Of a DNA stretch of 7,049 nt, positions 1 through 6,090 are shown in pieces. The translations under genes and the position numbers were made by a program. The notes beneath the pieces are model-generated. The model searched no databases, was not told where the DNA came from, and worked only from the letters and a program-made list of their open reading frames with translations. Origin of the DNA: Candidatus Latescibacterota bacterium (lineage in GTDB: Bacteria > Blakebacterota > Blakebacteria > Blakebacterales > Blakebacteraceae); NCBI GenBank assembly GCA_023135015.1, contig JAGLTZ010000177.1, positions 1-7,049 of the forward strand, given 5' to 3'. Within the stretch, counting starts at the first letter, position 1; each line of letters opens with the position of its first letter.

Positions 1-74
1 CTCCCCCCCCTGAGCTCAACGCTCTCCGCCTCCACGCTAATAGAAAGATCAATTAACGGTATATCATTCTTCAT
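1..74 (-). CDS. feoA: FeoA-like ferrous iron transport protein, N-terminal fragment (cut by left edge)
   Basis: A partial reading frame starts with ATG at 74-72 and continues open to the window edge (24 codons). It begins MKNDIPLIDL and ends SVELRGG. The pattern of a leading Leu-Asp-Leu stretch, then a Glu-rich strand and VELRGG, is the usual start of FeoA, a small SH3-like protein that assists the FeoB ferrous iron transporter at the inner membrane. The start is supported by an AGGGAG ribosome binding site about 7 bases upstream, inside the preceding gene. The first 11 bases (ATGAAGAATGA) overlap the end of the DtxR-family repressor gene, which suggests translational coupling in one operon. 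The context fits, since DtxR-family regulators often sit next to feo genes. Only 24 residues are visible, so the family call is tentative; a FeoA-FeoB fusion is also possible. Confidence 0.6.
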   Translation of the reverse strand, partial: MKNDIPLIDLSISVEAESVELRGG

Positions 75-495
75 CCAGTGTCTCCCTGAGCTCGCGGGTG
101 AATTTATCGCTTTCTTCGGACTTGCTATCGAGGAAATCCAGAAACCGGGAGAGCTTTTCCAGGCTATTCTCATCCAGATGATGCTCTATTCCGCACGCGT
201 TGTTTTCGGATACATCCTCCGGTAATCCCAGGATTTCGGTAAAAAAACGGTAAAGCACCTTGTGGCGGGTGTATACTAACTCGGCTTCCCTGCGGCCTCG
301 GGGAGTGAACTCGATATGGCCGTAGGACTCGTGCTCTACCAGACCCAGCCGGGTCAGTTCCTTCACTGCGGCATGCACACTGGGGCTCTTTACTCCCAGA
401 CTCTGGGCCAGGTGTTTGGTGCGCACGAAGGGGTGCTTCTTCTCGCAGAGGAGAATTGCTTTCAGACAATCCTGCAAACCCTCAGTTAAGCCCAC
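64..495 (-). CDS. DtxR/MntR-family metal-dependent transcriptional repressor
   Basis: A 143-residue cytoplasmic DNA-binding protein, close to the length of short MntR-type members (about 142) and lacking the C-terminal SH3 domain of full DtxR/IdeR. Residues about 5-72 form the winged helix-turn-helix (HLAQSLGVKSPSVHAAVKEL, then a wing ending FTPRGRREAE). Residues about 73-125 form the dimer and metal-binding region. Candidate ligands are D9, H78, C101, E104 and H105, the last three in CGIEHH. By comparison with B. subtilis MntR, D9 matches Asp8, C101 replaces Glu99, E104 and H105 match Glu102 and His103, and K12 replaces Glu11. The cysteine is typical of iron-sensing DtxR/IdeR, so Fe(II) is the likelier signal, in line with the overlapping feoA-like gene. 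The start codon is GTG at 495, with a GGGGGA ribosome binding site about 9 bases before it. The promoter region carries dyads consistent with self-repression. The exact metal is inferred, not shown. Confidence 0.88.
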   Translation of the reverse strand: MGLTEGLQDCLKAILLCEKKHPFVRTKHLAQSLGVKSPSVHAAVKELTRLGLVEHESYGHIEFTPRGRREAELVYTRHKVLYRFFTEILGLPEDVSENNACGIEHHLDENSLEKLSRFLDFLDSKSEESDKFTRELRETLDEE

Positions 496-499
496 TATC

Positions 500-513
500 T
501 TAGGTCCCCCTAA
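500..513 (-). promoter_or_regulatory. TTAGG-N4-CCTAA dyad overlapping the repressor's ribosome binding site
   Basis: Read on the minus strand the sequence is TTAGG-GGGA-CCTAA, a perfect 5-bp inverted repeat that ends 4 bases before the GTG start and contains the G-rich ribosome binding site. As DNA it could be a second half-site for the DtxR-type repressor, since TTAGG/CCTAA are the outer parts of the DtxR-box consensus. As RNA it would be a short hairpin with a GNRA-type GGGA loop over the ribosome binding site. Either role is inference. Confidence 0.4.
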
Positions 514-517
514 TAAA

Positions 518-533
518 GTTAGAATACACTAAC
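518..533. promoter_or_regulatory. Putative operator of the DtxR-family repressor (GTTAG-N6-CTAAC)
   Basis: A perfect inverted repeat with arms GTTAG and CTAAC and spacer AATACA. It overlaps two bases of the predicted -10 box and covers the expected transcription start of the repressor gene, the usual place for an autorepression site. The arms equal the inner arms of the DtxR-box consensus, but the spacer is 6 rather than 1 base, so this would be a variant recognition site. No binding evidence exists in the sequence itself. Confidence 0.55.
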
Positions 534-559
534 TATATTCGGATTTTCTCTTTTGTCAA
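532..559 (-). promoter_or_regulatory. Sigma-70-type promoter of the repressor-feoA operon
   Basis: On the minus strand a perfect -35 box TTGACA (559-554) is followed after 16 bases by TATAGT (537-532), five of six matches to the -10 consensus. The predicted start of transcription is near 525, giving a leader of about 30 bases before GTG at 495. The -10 box overlaps the 518-533 dyad and the -35 box lies inside the 549-573 palindrome. Confidence 0.65.
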
Positions 560-573
560 TATGAGACAAAAGA
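549..573. promoter_or_regulatory. 25-bp palindrome over the -35 box, possible operator for an unknown regulator
   Basis: Arms TCTTTTGTC and GACAAAAGA are perfectly complementary (9 bp) around the 7-base centre AATATGA. The -35 hexamer TTGACA of the minus-strand promoter sits within it. The arm sequence differs from the DtxR-like dyads at 500-533, so a second regulator is possible. A terminator is unlikely because the stem is AT-rich and lies upstream of both flanking genes. The role is inferred only from symmetry and position. Confidence 0.45.
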
Positions 574-689
574 AAGACGTTGATTCTATGCGGTCGGATG
601 GAGTATGGGCGAGGGAGAGGAATTTGTACCTTGCACGATAATGAGAACCGGTCAATGGGGATGATTCTGAGTAGCGACAGGAGTGAAGG
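574..689 (+). other. Leader region upstream of the glycosidase operon, no confident promoter
   Basis: This 116-base stretch separates the divergent repressor operon from the glycosidase operon. A good ribosome binding site, AGGAG at 679-683, lies 6 bases before the ATG at 690. A -10-like GATAAT occurs at 637-642, but no matching -35 box is seen 15-19 bases upstream. A short palindrome ACCGGT lies just downstream of it; it is too short to call an operator. Confidence 0.3.
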
Positions 690-2819
690 ATGAATAAAAA
701 GCTGTTCCGGATATCGGTTATACTCCTATCGGGGCTTCTTCTGTTTTCCCCTTCGGGTTGCAGTCAGCCGGGGCATCTACGGGATGGCGGACCGCCCATC
801 GAACCGGCAGAGGTGACCTTTGACGGCGGCGAACTCGTAATGACCTATCATGACAGCGTCATTTTCTCCGGGCATGTAGGGACATCTGGAGAGGTTTTTT
901 TCAACGATCTCCACACGGATCAGAATGGCGTGATCAGCCAGGTTGTGGTCCTGGAGTCAAAGGACCTGCAGACCCCCATCACGGTTACAGCCGAAGTGAT
1001 TGGGAGCGAGGAATCCTTCCCCTGCGAAGTTGATCGTAAGCGGTCGGGCTTCAACATCGTCCGCCACAGTTCGGGGCTGAGCCGCAGCCTTCTGAACAGG
1101 GCCGTGTACGACCGGAAATCCGATTGGGTGCTCTCGGTGGATATCCCTGTCCGGGCCGCCGTCACACCGACCGCCACCGGAGAGCGTGAGAACCGCTTCA
1201 CTATGGAGATCAGTGGTCCGAAGATCGTCCTCCGCTTCCGCCCCCGGTACTATCAGAGGCACCGTGGTCTCTACTGCTTCGAACCCTGGACATACCGGGT
1301 GTGGGATCAATCGGTCGCGGGGTGGTGTTCCTGGTTCGCTTATTTCAGTGAAATTGATGAAGAGAAGATGCGGTGTGCAGCCGATATCTTCTCGGAGTGG
1401 TTGCTGCCGTTCGGGTACAGGTATTTCCAGATGGACGACGGCTATCAGCAGGAACCGGGCGGGCTTCCCGAGACCTGGCTGCAACCCAACGAGAAGTTTC
1501 CCGGCGGGTTGGATGCGCTCTGCCGCTATATCAGCAGCAGAGGTCTCGAACCGGGTATCTGGACCTACGCTTCATTTCACCGGAAGGATTTTGTGGAGTC
1601 CAACAGGGACATGTTCGTTCTGGATGAAGCTGGTAACCCGGCCCACGGGATGTGGGTGGGGTACGTAATGGATGCCTCCAATCCCAGAACCCTTGAAGAG
1701 ATCGTCCGACCCCTGTACCGGGGGCTTCGGGAGATGGGCTGGACCTATTTCAAAGTGGATGCGCTGCGGCATCTGCGTTATGAGGGCTACAACAGTTACT
1801 ACCAGCACTTTGAGGCACGGGGGATGGACCGTGTCGAAGTGTTTCGGACCTTCGCCAGGACCATCCGGGAGGAGATCGGGGAAGACAGCTTCATGCTCGG
1901 GTGCTGGGGCATCCGGCCGGAACTGATAGGCATCATCGACGGATGCCGGATCGGCGGCGATGGCTTCGGCTATGCGGGACTGGCGCAGTACAACTCCTTC
2001 AACAACGTGATCTGGCGCAACGACCCCGACCATGTGGAACTGACGGAGGAGGAGGCCTACCGGTCCTGCATGGTGACCTCCCTCACCGGCTCACTGCTGA
2101 TGCTCACCGACAGACCCGAGCGGTATGAGACCGATCTCGTGGAACCGGCCAGAAGAGCGGCGCCGGTTCTGTTTACCCGGCCCGGCCAGATCTACGATGT
2201 AGATCCAAGCCGGTCGATGCACCTGGATCAGGTGGATACGGAGGTCAGCGGTGACGGTCAGCGGATATTTGATGCCGACAGGAGCACCGGCTGCGATCTC
2301 TTCCTGCTGGAGATCAACCTGGACTTCGAGAACTGGGTGCTGCTCGGTCGGATGGGAGGGGAATACGAGCGCTTCCCCTTCCGGGAGCTGGGACTGGATC
2401 CTCAGAAGGAGTACCTGGTATTCGAATTCTGGTCGAAAAGGTATCTGGGCAGCTTCAGCGGGAGCTTTCCACCGGGGGCCATCGATCCCCGATACAACTG
2501 CCAGCTGTTCTGCATCCGGGAGAAGCTGGACCGCCCGCAGCTCGTAGCGACCAGCCGGCACGTCTCGTGCGGTGGTCTGGAGCTGAGGCATGTCACGTGG
2601 AACGGCAGTGCGCTCTCCGGCGAGAGCGATGTAGTCGCCCGGGATACGTACACCCTTTATATATCTGAGCCGGACGGATACATATTTCAGGATTTCCGCT
2701 GTGAGGGAGCCGGAGTCGCGTACAATCAGAGGAAGGGCCCGGTGCGGACCGTCCGCCTGCTGTCCGACCAATCCGGAACCATCACCTGGTTCGCCCGGTT
2801 CGAGAAAGGCTCCGGGTAG
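690..2819 (+). CDS. Lipoprotein glycosidase of clan GH-D (GH36/GH27-like), probable alpha-galactosidase
   Basis: A 709-residue exported enzyme predicted to release alpha-linked galactose from glycans. A signal peptide with lipobox PSGC gives a lipid-anchored Cys24. Residues about 30-200 form an N-terminal beta domain, about 205-500 a TIM barrel, and about 505-709 a C-terminal beta-sandwich. The barrel opens with GWCSWFAYF (211-219). MDDGYQ (248-253) matches the paired aspartates that bind galactose in this clan. FKVDAL contains the likely nucleophile D357, and CRIGGDG contains the likely acid/base D424 in the clan's RxxxD pattern (R420). Similar proteins are usually labelled alpha-galactosidase or raffinose-synthase-like, so transglycosylation or another alpha-galactoside substrate is possible. 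The start has AGGAG 6 bases upstream. The next gene begins 30 bases after the stop, which suggests one transcript. Residue roles come from family knowledge; exact GH family assignment needs a profile search. Confidence 0.82.
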   Translation: MNKKLFRISVILLSGLLLFSPSGCSQPGHLRDGGPPIEPAEVTFDGGELVMTYHDSVIFSGHVGTSGEVFFNDLHTDQNGVISQVVVLESKDLQTPITVTAEVIGSEESFPCEVDRKRSGFNIVRHSSGLSRSLLNRAVYDRKSDWVLSVDIPVRAAVTPTATGERENRFTMEISGPKIVLRFRPRYYQRHRGLYCFEPWTYRVWDQSVAGWCSWFAYFSEIDEEKMRCAADIFSEWLLPFGYRYFQMDDGYQQEPGGLPETWLQPNEKFPGGLDALCRYISSRGLEPGIWTYASFHRKDFVESNRDMFVLDEAGNPAHGMWVGYVMDASNPRTLEEIVRPLYRGLREMGWTYFKVDALRHLRYEGYNSYYQHFEARGMDRVEVFRTFARTIREEIGEDSFMLGCWGIRPELIGIIDGCRIGGDGFGYAGLAQYNSFNNVIWRNDPDHVELTEEEAYRSCMVTSLTGSLLMLTDRPERYETDLVEPARRAAPVLFTRPGQIYDVDPSRSMHLDQVDTEVSGDGQRIFDADRSTGCDLFLLEINLDFENWVLLGRMGGEYERFPFRELGLDPQKEYLVFEFWSKRYLGSFSGSFPPGAIDPRYNCQLFCIREKLDRPQLVATSRHVSCGGLELRHVTWNGSALSGESDVVARDTYTLYISEPDGYIFQDFRCEGAGVAYNQRKGPVRTVRLLSDQSGTITWFARFEKGSG

Positions 2820-2849
2820 TTGCCTGACTTACAAGAGAGAGGGACGGTT

Positions 2850-4877
2850 ATGAGAGACAGTCTCAAGGTTTCCGGTATGGTGGCTTCCTGCGTGTTCGTA
2901 CTCACCTTGAATCATTCGCCCGCGATGGCTCCTGAGTACAGGGTGGTTTCGCCGAACGGGTTAGTGACCGTCACCGTGACTACAGGCCGCAATATCAGCT
3001 ATGCCGTCTCTTTCGGAGGCAGGGAGCTGGTATCGGCCTCGACGATCTCGATGACCGTGACCGGCGGGAGAGTCCTGGGTCGGCGGCCGGTTGTGGTGAA
3101 CGAGAGCCGCCGCACGGTCGATGAGATCATCAGGCCAGTCGTCCGTGAGAAGGCTGCGGAGATACGCGATGCGTTCTCCGAGCTCTCCCTTGAGTTAAGG
3201 GGGGAATACGGACTGGATGTGAGGGCCTATGACGATGGGGTGGCGTATCGCTTCAGGACCGCTATGTCGGACGAGCAGACGGTGATCTCGGAGGAATTCA
3301 CAATCAACTTCACTTCCGACCACAGCGCTTACTTCCCGACCGAGGAGAGCTTCCTGACCCACTCGGAGCGGCTCTACGAACAACCTGTATTGAGCGAGAT
3401 TCCACCAGAGAAAATGGCCAGCATGCCTGTCCTGGTGGATGTCGATGGGGGTCCGAAGGTAGCGATCACGGAGTCGGACCTGCGCGATTATCCGGGCATG
3501 TACCTTGCCGGCACGGGCGGCACCGCACTCCGAGGTGTTTTTCCGGCCTACCCGCTTAAGGAAGAACAGGTCGGGGACCGCACGGTCCGGGTTGTGGAGC
3601 GTGCGGATTATATCGCCCGAACGAGCGGTGAGCGCACCTTCCCCTGGCGGATCCTGATAATAGCCCGGGAAGATGCCGACCTCATCGAAAACACCATGGT
3701 CTACAGGCTGGCGCCGAAGCTCGAGCTCGTTGATACCTCCTGGATTCGTCCGGGCAAGGTGGCCTGGGACTGGTGGAACGCCAACAACATCTACGGAGTG
3801 GATTTCCGGGCCGGTGTGAATACCGAGACCTACAGATACTACATTGATTTCGCGGCCGACCACGGTACGGAATACGTGATCCTGGACGAGGGGTGGTACG
3901 GCCTCGGCGACCTCTTCGACATCAATCCGGAAATCGACATGGAGGAGTTGCTCTCCTTTGCCAGGGATCGGGGCGTCGGTATTATCCTCTGGGTGGTCTG
4001 GAAGACGCTGGATGATCAGCTGCAGCCTGCGCTGGACCAGTTCGAACGCTGGGGAGTGGCCGGCATCAAGGTCGACTTCATGCAGCGCGACGACCAGCTG
4101 ATGGTGCATTACTATTGGAAGATCGCCGCCGAGGCCGCGAAGCGGCGCCTGCTGGTGGACTTCCATGGTGCGTACAAGCCGGCCGGACTACGTCGGGCTT
4201 ACCCGAATGTACTGACCCGTGAGGGGGTACGCGGGCTCGAGAACAGCAAGTGGAGTGAGCATCCGACACCTGAGCACAACGTCACACTTCCCTTTACCCG
4301 GATGCTCGCGGGGCCGGTAGACTATACACCCGGGGCGATGATCAACGCCCAGGAGAAGAATTTCCACCCGGTTTTCACTCGCCCGATGAGCCTGGGGACC
4401 CGGTGCCACCAGCTGGCCATGTACGTCGTTTTCGAGAGTCCGTTGCAGATGCTCGCGGATTCCCCTTCCAACTACCTGCGTGAGCCAGAATGCCTGAGGT
4501 TCCTGTCGGCGGTGCCGACGGTCTGGGACGAGACCCGGGTACTGGCGGCGAGAGTGGGGGACTACGTGGCTCTGGCGCGCCGGCACGGAGACGAGTGGTA
4601 CATCGGTGCCATGACCGACTGGAAGCCACGCGAGCTGGCGCTGGACCTGTCCTTCCTAGGAGAGGGAGCGTTCTGCATCGAGATCTTCGAGGATGGGGTC
4701 AACGCGGATCGAAACGCAATCGACTACCGCCGGGTTGAAAAAACGATAATGGCTGACGAAAGCCTGACGATAAGTCTCGCTCCCGGCGGAGGCTGGGCCG
4801 CCCGCATCACGCCCCGGGTCCTGCCCCGGGCCTTTTCCTGCACCTTAAACGCGGTTCACTACAGGGGCGATCCCTGA
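2850..4877 (+). CDS. Secreted GH97 glycosidase, retaining alpha-galactosidase type
   Basis: A 675-residue protein predicted to hydrolyse alpha-galactosides outside the cytoplasm. A signal peptide ends at about SPAMA (residue 27). An N-terminal beta domain opens with VVSPNGLVTVTV, followed by the barrel (about 290-570) with DTSWIRPGKVAWDWWN, YVILDEGWYG, KVDFMQRDDQ, DFHGAYKP, VLTREGVRGLENSKW and SLGTRCHQLAMYV, all strong GH97 signatures. A C-terminal beta domain ends GGGWAARI. D409 in KVDFM and E464 in GLENSKW are 55 residues apart, as are the nucleophile Asp415 and acid/base Glu470 of the retaining GH97 alpha-galactosidase BT1871; inverting SusB-type members lack this aspartate. ATG at 2850 was chosen over the in-frame TTG at 2820 because it has AGGGA 5 bases upstream and gives a clean signal peptide. 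About 20 residues after GGGWAARI look non-homologous and run into the convergent gene by 19 bases. Confidence 0.92.
   Translation: MRDSLKVSGMVASCVFVLTLNHSPAMAPEYRVVSPNGLVTVTVTTGRNISYAVSFGGRELVSASTISMTVTGGRVLGRRPVVVNESRRTVDEIIRPVVREKAAEIRDAFSELSLELRGEYGLDVRAYDDGVAYRFRTAMSDEQTVISEEFTINFTSDHSAYFPTEESFLTHSERLYEQPVLSEIPPEKMASMPVLVDVDGGPKVAITESDLRDYPGMYLAGTGGTALRGVFPAYPLKEEQVGDRTVRVVERADYIARTSGERTFPWRILIIAREDADLIENTMVYRLAPKLELVDTSWIRPGKVAWDWWNANNIYGVDFRAGVNTETYRYYIDFAADHGTEYVILDEGWYGLGDLFDINPEIDMEELLSFARDRGVGIILWVVWKTLDDQLQPALDQFERWGVAGIKVDFMQRDDQLMVHYYWKIAAEAAKRRLLVDFHGAYKPAGLRRAYPNVLTREGVRGLENSKWSEHPTPEHNVTLPFTRMLAGPVDYTPGAMINAQEKNFHPVFTRPMSLGTRCHQLAMYVVFESPLQMLADSPSNYLREPECLRFLSAVPTVWDETRVLAARVGDYVALARRHGDEWYIGAMTDWKPRELALDLSFLGEGAFCIEIFEDGVNADRNAIDYRRVEKTIMADESLTISLAPGGGWAARITPRVLPRAFSCTLNAVHYRGDP
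4811..4836 (+). terminator. Possible intrinsic terminator inside the 3' end of the GH97 gene
   Basis: CCCGGG at 4813-4818 and CCCGGG at 4825-4830 can pair around a 6-base loop (TCCTGC), followed within two bases by TTTT at 4833-4836. The T-run is short and the element lies about 40 bases before the stop codon, so it would only work if the last 14 or so codons are dispensable or if it acts weakly. GCCCCGGG also occurs here as a tandem direct repeat 12 bases apart. Weak call. Confidence 0.3.
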
Positions 4878-5914
4878 ATATCGAGATTGGTGAGGCCGGC
4901 TTGCCGGGCATACTCCACGACCTCGGTGTATTCTCTGCGAGTTAGTCTCCGGGAGATTTCGGGATACTCAAAGGCTTTGTGCATCGGTCTGTACTGGGAC
5001 ATGATGTTGAAATACGTGTTCTTTGGTAGGTTTTCCGCTATCCAGTCGATAACCTCCTTTGTTCCGCTGACCCCGTTCGGCATGACCAGATGGCGTATCA
5101 TCAGTCCCCTGTACATGAGTCCATCGTCAGCTGGTTTTGCTACTCCCACCTGGCGGTGCATCTCGAGCAGAGCTGTTTTTATAAGTTCTGGGTATGTATC
5201 CGCTCCGGAGGAGTATTTCGACGCCATTTCTCCATCTGAATACTTGAAGTCGGGCAGGTAAATGTCGACGACGCCGTCGAGCTTTCTCAGGATCTCCAGG
5301 CGCTCCCATCCGCAGGTGTTATAGACAAGAGGAAGTCTCAATCCTTTACCAGCCGCTATATCGAGTGCCAGAACGATATGCGGTGAGTAGTGGGTCGGGG
5401 TCACCACATTGATGTTATGACATCCTATTTCCTGCAGGTGCAGCATCATATCGGCCATATCTTCGACGCTTCTTGGCTCACCCGCTCCCCCCTGACTTAT
5501 CTGCCAGTTTATGCAGAAGACGCATCTCAGACCGCAGTTGGCGAGGAATATGGTGCCGGAACCTCCACTGCCGACCAGGGATCTCTCTTCCCCGAAATGC
5601 GGGTGATGTGCTGCAATCTCCAGCTGGGAGGTGGACCCGCAGAATCCCTTATTTCCATCGAGCCGCATGGCGCCGCACTGTCTGGGGCAGAGCCTGCAGC
5701 TCTCCATCACACTCCAGAGTTCTTCCCCGCGCGCTTTGAGCTCTCCACCTCTGTGCAGTCTCAGATACCCGGGTTCGAAATCCGGAGCGACCTGGGGTGC
5801 CGATTTCGCCTTTTGTCTACATCCGGCAATGATGGATGTAAAACCGGGACCGAAACCTGACATGGCCAAGAGGGACAATGATGCAATGAACTTTCTTCTT
5901 GAACGTCCATCCAT
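4859..5914 (-). CDS. PflX-like (COG1313) radical SAM protein with Tat signal and lipobox
   Basis: A 351-residue protein. Residues 5-10 (SRRKFI) match the twin-arginine motif, a hydrophobic stretch follows, and IAGC (29-32) is a lipobox, so export as a folded lipoprotein anchored at Cys32 is predicted. The rest resembles cytoplasmic PflX/PflA-like radical SAM proteins. Cysteines C73, C76, C80 (CRLCPRQCG) and C92 (GFCG) may bind a second cluster or zinc. C127, C131 and C134 form the CxxxCxxC site for the SAM-binding 4Fe-4S cluster. Family blocks follow: GCHNINVVTPTH, LPLVYNTCG, DIYLPDFKY, EMHRQVG, IRHLVMPNG and FNIMSQYRP. The substrate of this family is unknown to me; glycyl-radical activation is suggested only by similarity to PflA. 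ATG at 5914 is preceded by AGGAGGAG with 7-base spacing. No glycyl-radical enzyme or maturation partner is in the window. Confidence 0.88.
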   Translation of the reverse strand: MDGRSRRKFIASLSLLAMSGFGPGFTSIIAGCRQKAKSAPQVAPDFEPGYLRLHRGGELKARGEELWSVMESCRLCPRQCGAMRLDGNKGFCGSTSQLEIAAHHPHFGEERSLVGSGGSGTIFLANCGLRCVFCINWQISQGGAGEPRSVEDMADMMLHLQEIGCHNINVVTPTHYSPHIVLALDIAAGKGLRLPLVYNTCGWERLEILRKLDGVVDIYLPDFKYSDGEMASKYSSGADTYPELIKTALLEMHRQVGVAKPADDGLMYRGLMIRHLVMPNGVSGTKEVIDWIAENLPKNTYFNIMSQYRPMHKAFEYPEISRRLTRREYTEVVEYARQAGLTNLDIQGSPL

Positions 5915-6090
5915 GCTGTATCTCCTCCTGTAGTCAGAAGTCGATATGAATCGTCCTTCCCCAGCTTATCACATCCCTGTGCCATATTCTAAAGCACTTT
6001 ACGGAGTGGTGAAGCTAAGCCCGTTGTATCCTGAGAGAATAAGTGTGGTATGTTAAGGCCTGCAGGATACTCGCCGTTATGGAGATAGAA
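5915..6090. other. Divergent intergenic region between radical SAM and UDG genes
   Basis: The strong ribosome binding site of the radical SAM gene lies at 5922-5929 (minus strand). No promoter matching consensus well was found on either strand. TTGTAT (6024-6029) with TATGTT about 19 bases downstream is the best plus-strand candidate but is poorly spaced. No long palindrome, repeat or RNA gene is recognisable. Confidence 0.3.

Noticed and set aside
637..660. GATAATGAGAAC and ACCGGT before the glycosidase operon, considered as a Fur box or LacI-type operator.
   Set aside because: Only one half-site resembles Fur, and the ACCGGT core extends by too few symmetric bases to support a LacI-family operator.
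2091..2771. Open frame of 226 codons on the minus strand inside the first glycosidase gene.
   Set aside because: It is a shadow of the GH-D enzyme, with no family similarity that I can see.
2820..2849. TTG at 2820 as the GH97 start, directly after the upstream stop codon.
   Set aside because: It lies before the ribosome binding site and would add 10 polar residues ahead of a normal signal peptide; ATG at 2850 fits better.
3195..4166. Long open frame of 323 codons on the minus strand inside the GH97 gene.
   Set aside because: It is antisense to a strongly conserved GH97 barrel, has no recognisable domain and is explained by high GC codon bias.
5955..5995. TGGCAC followed by TGTGA on the minus strand, resembling a sigma-54 promoter before the radical SAM gene.
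   Set aside because: The -12 element lacks the required TTGC core, so the match is only to the -24 half.
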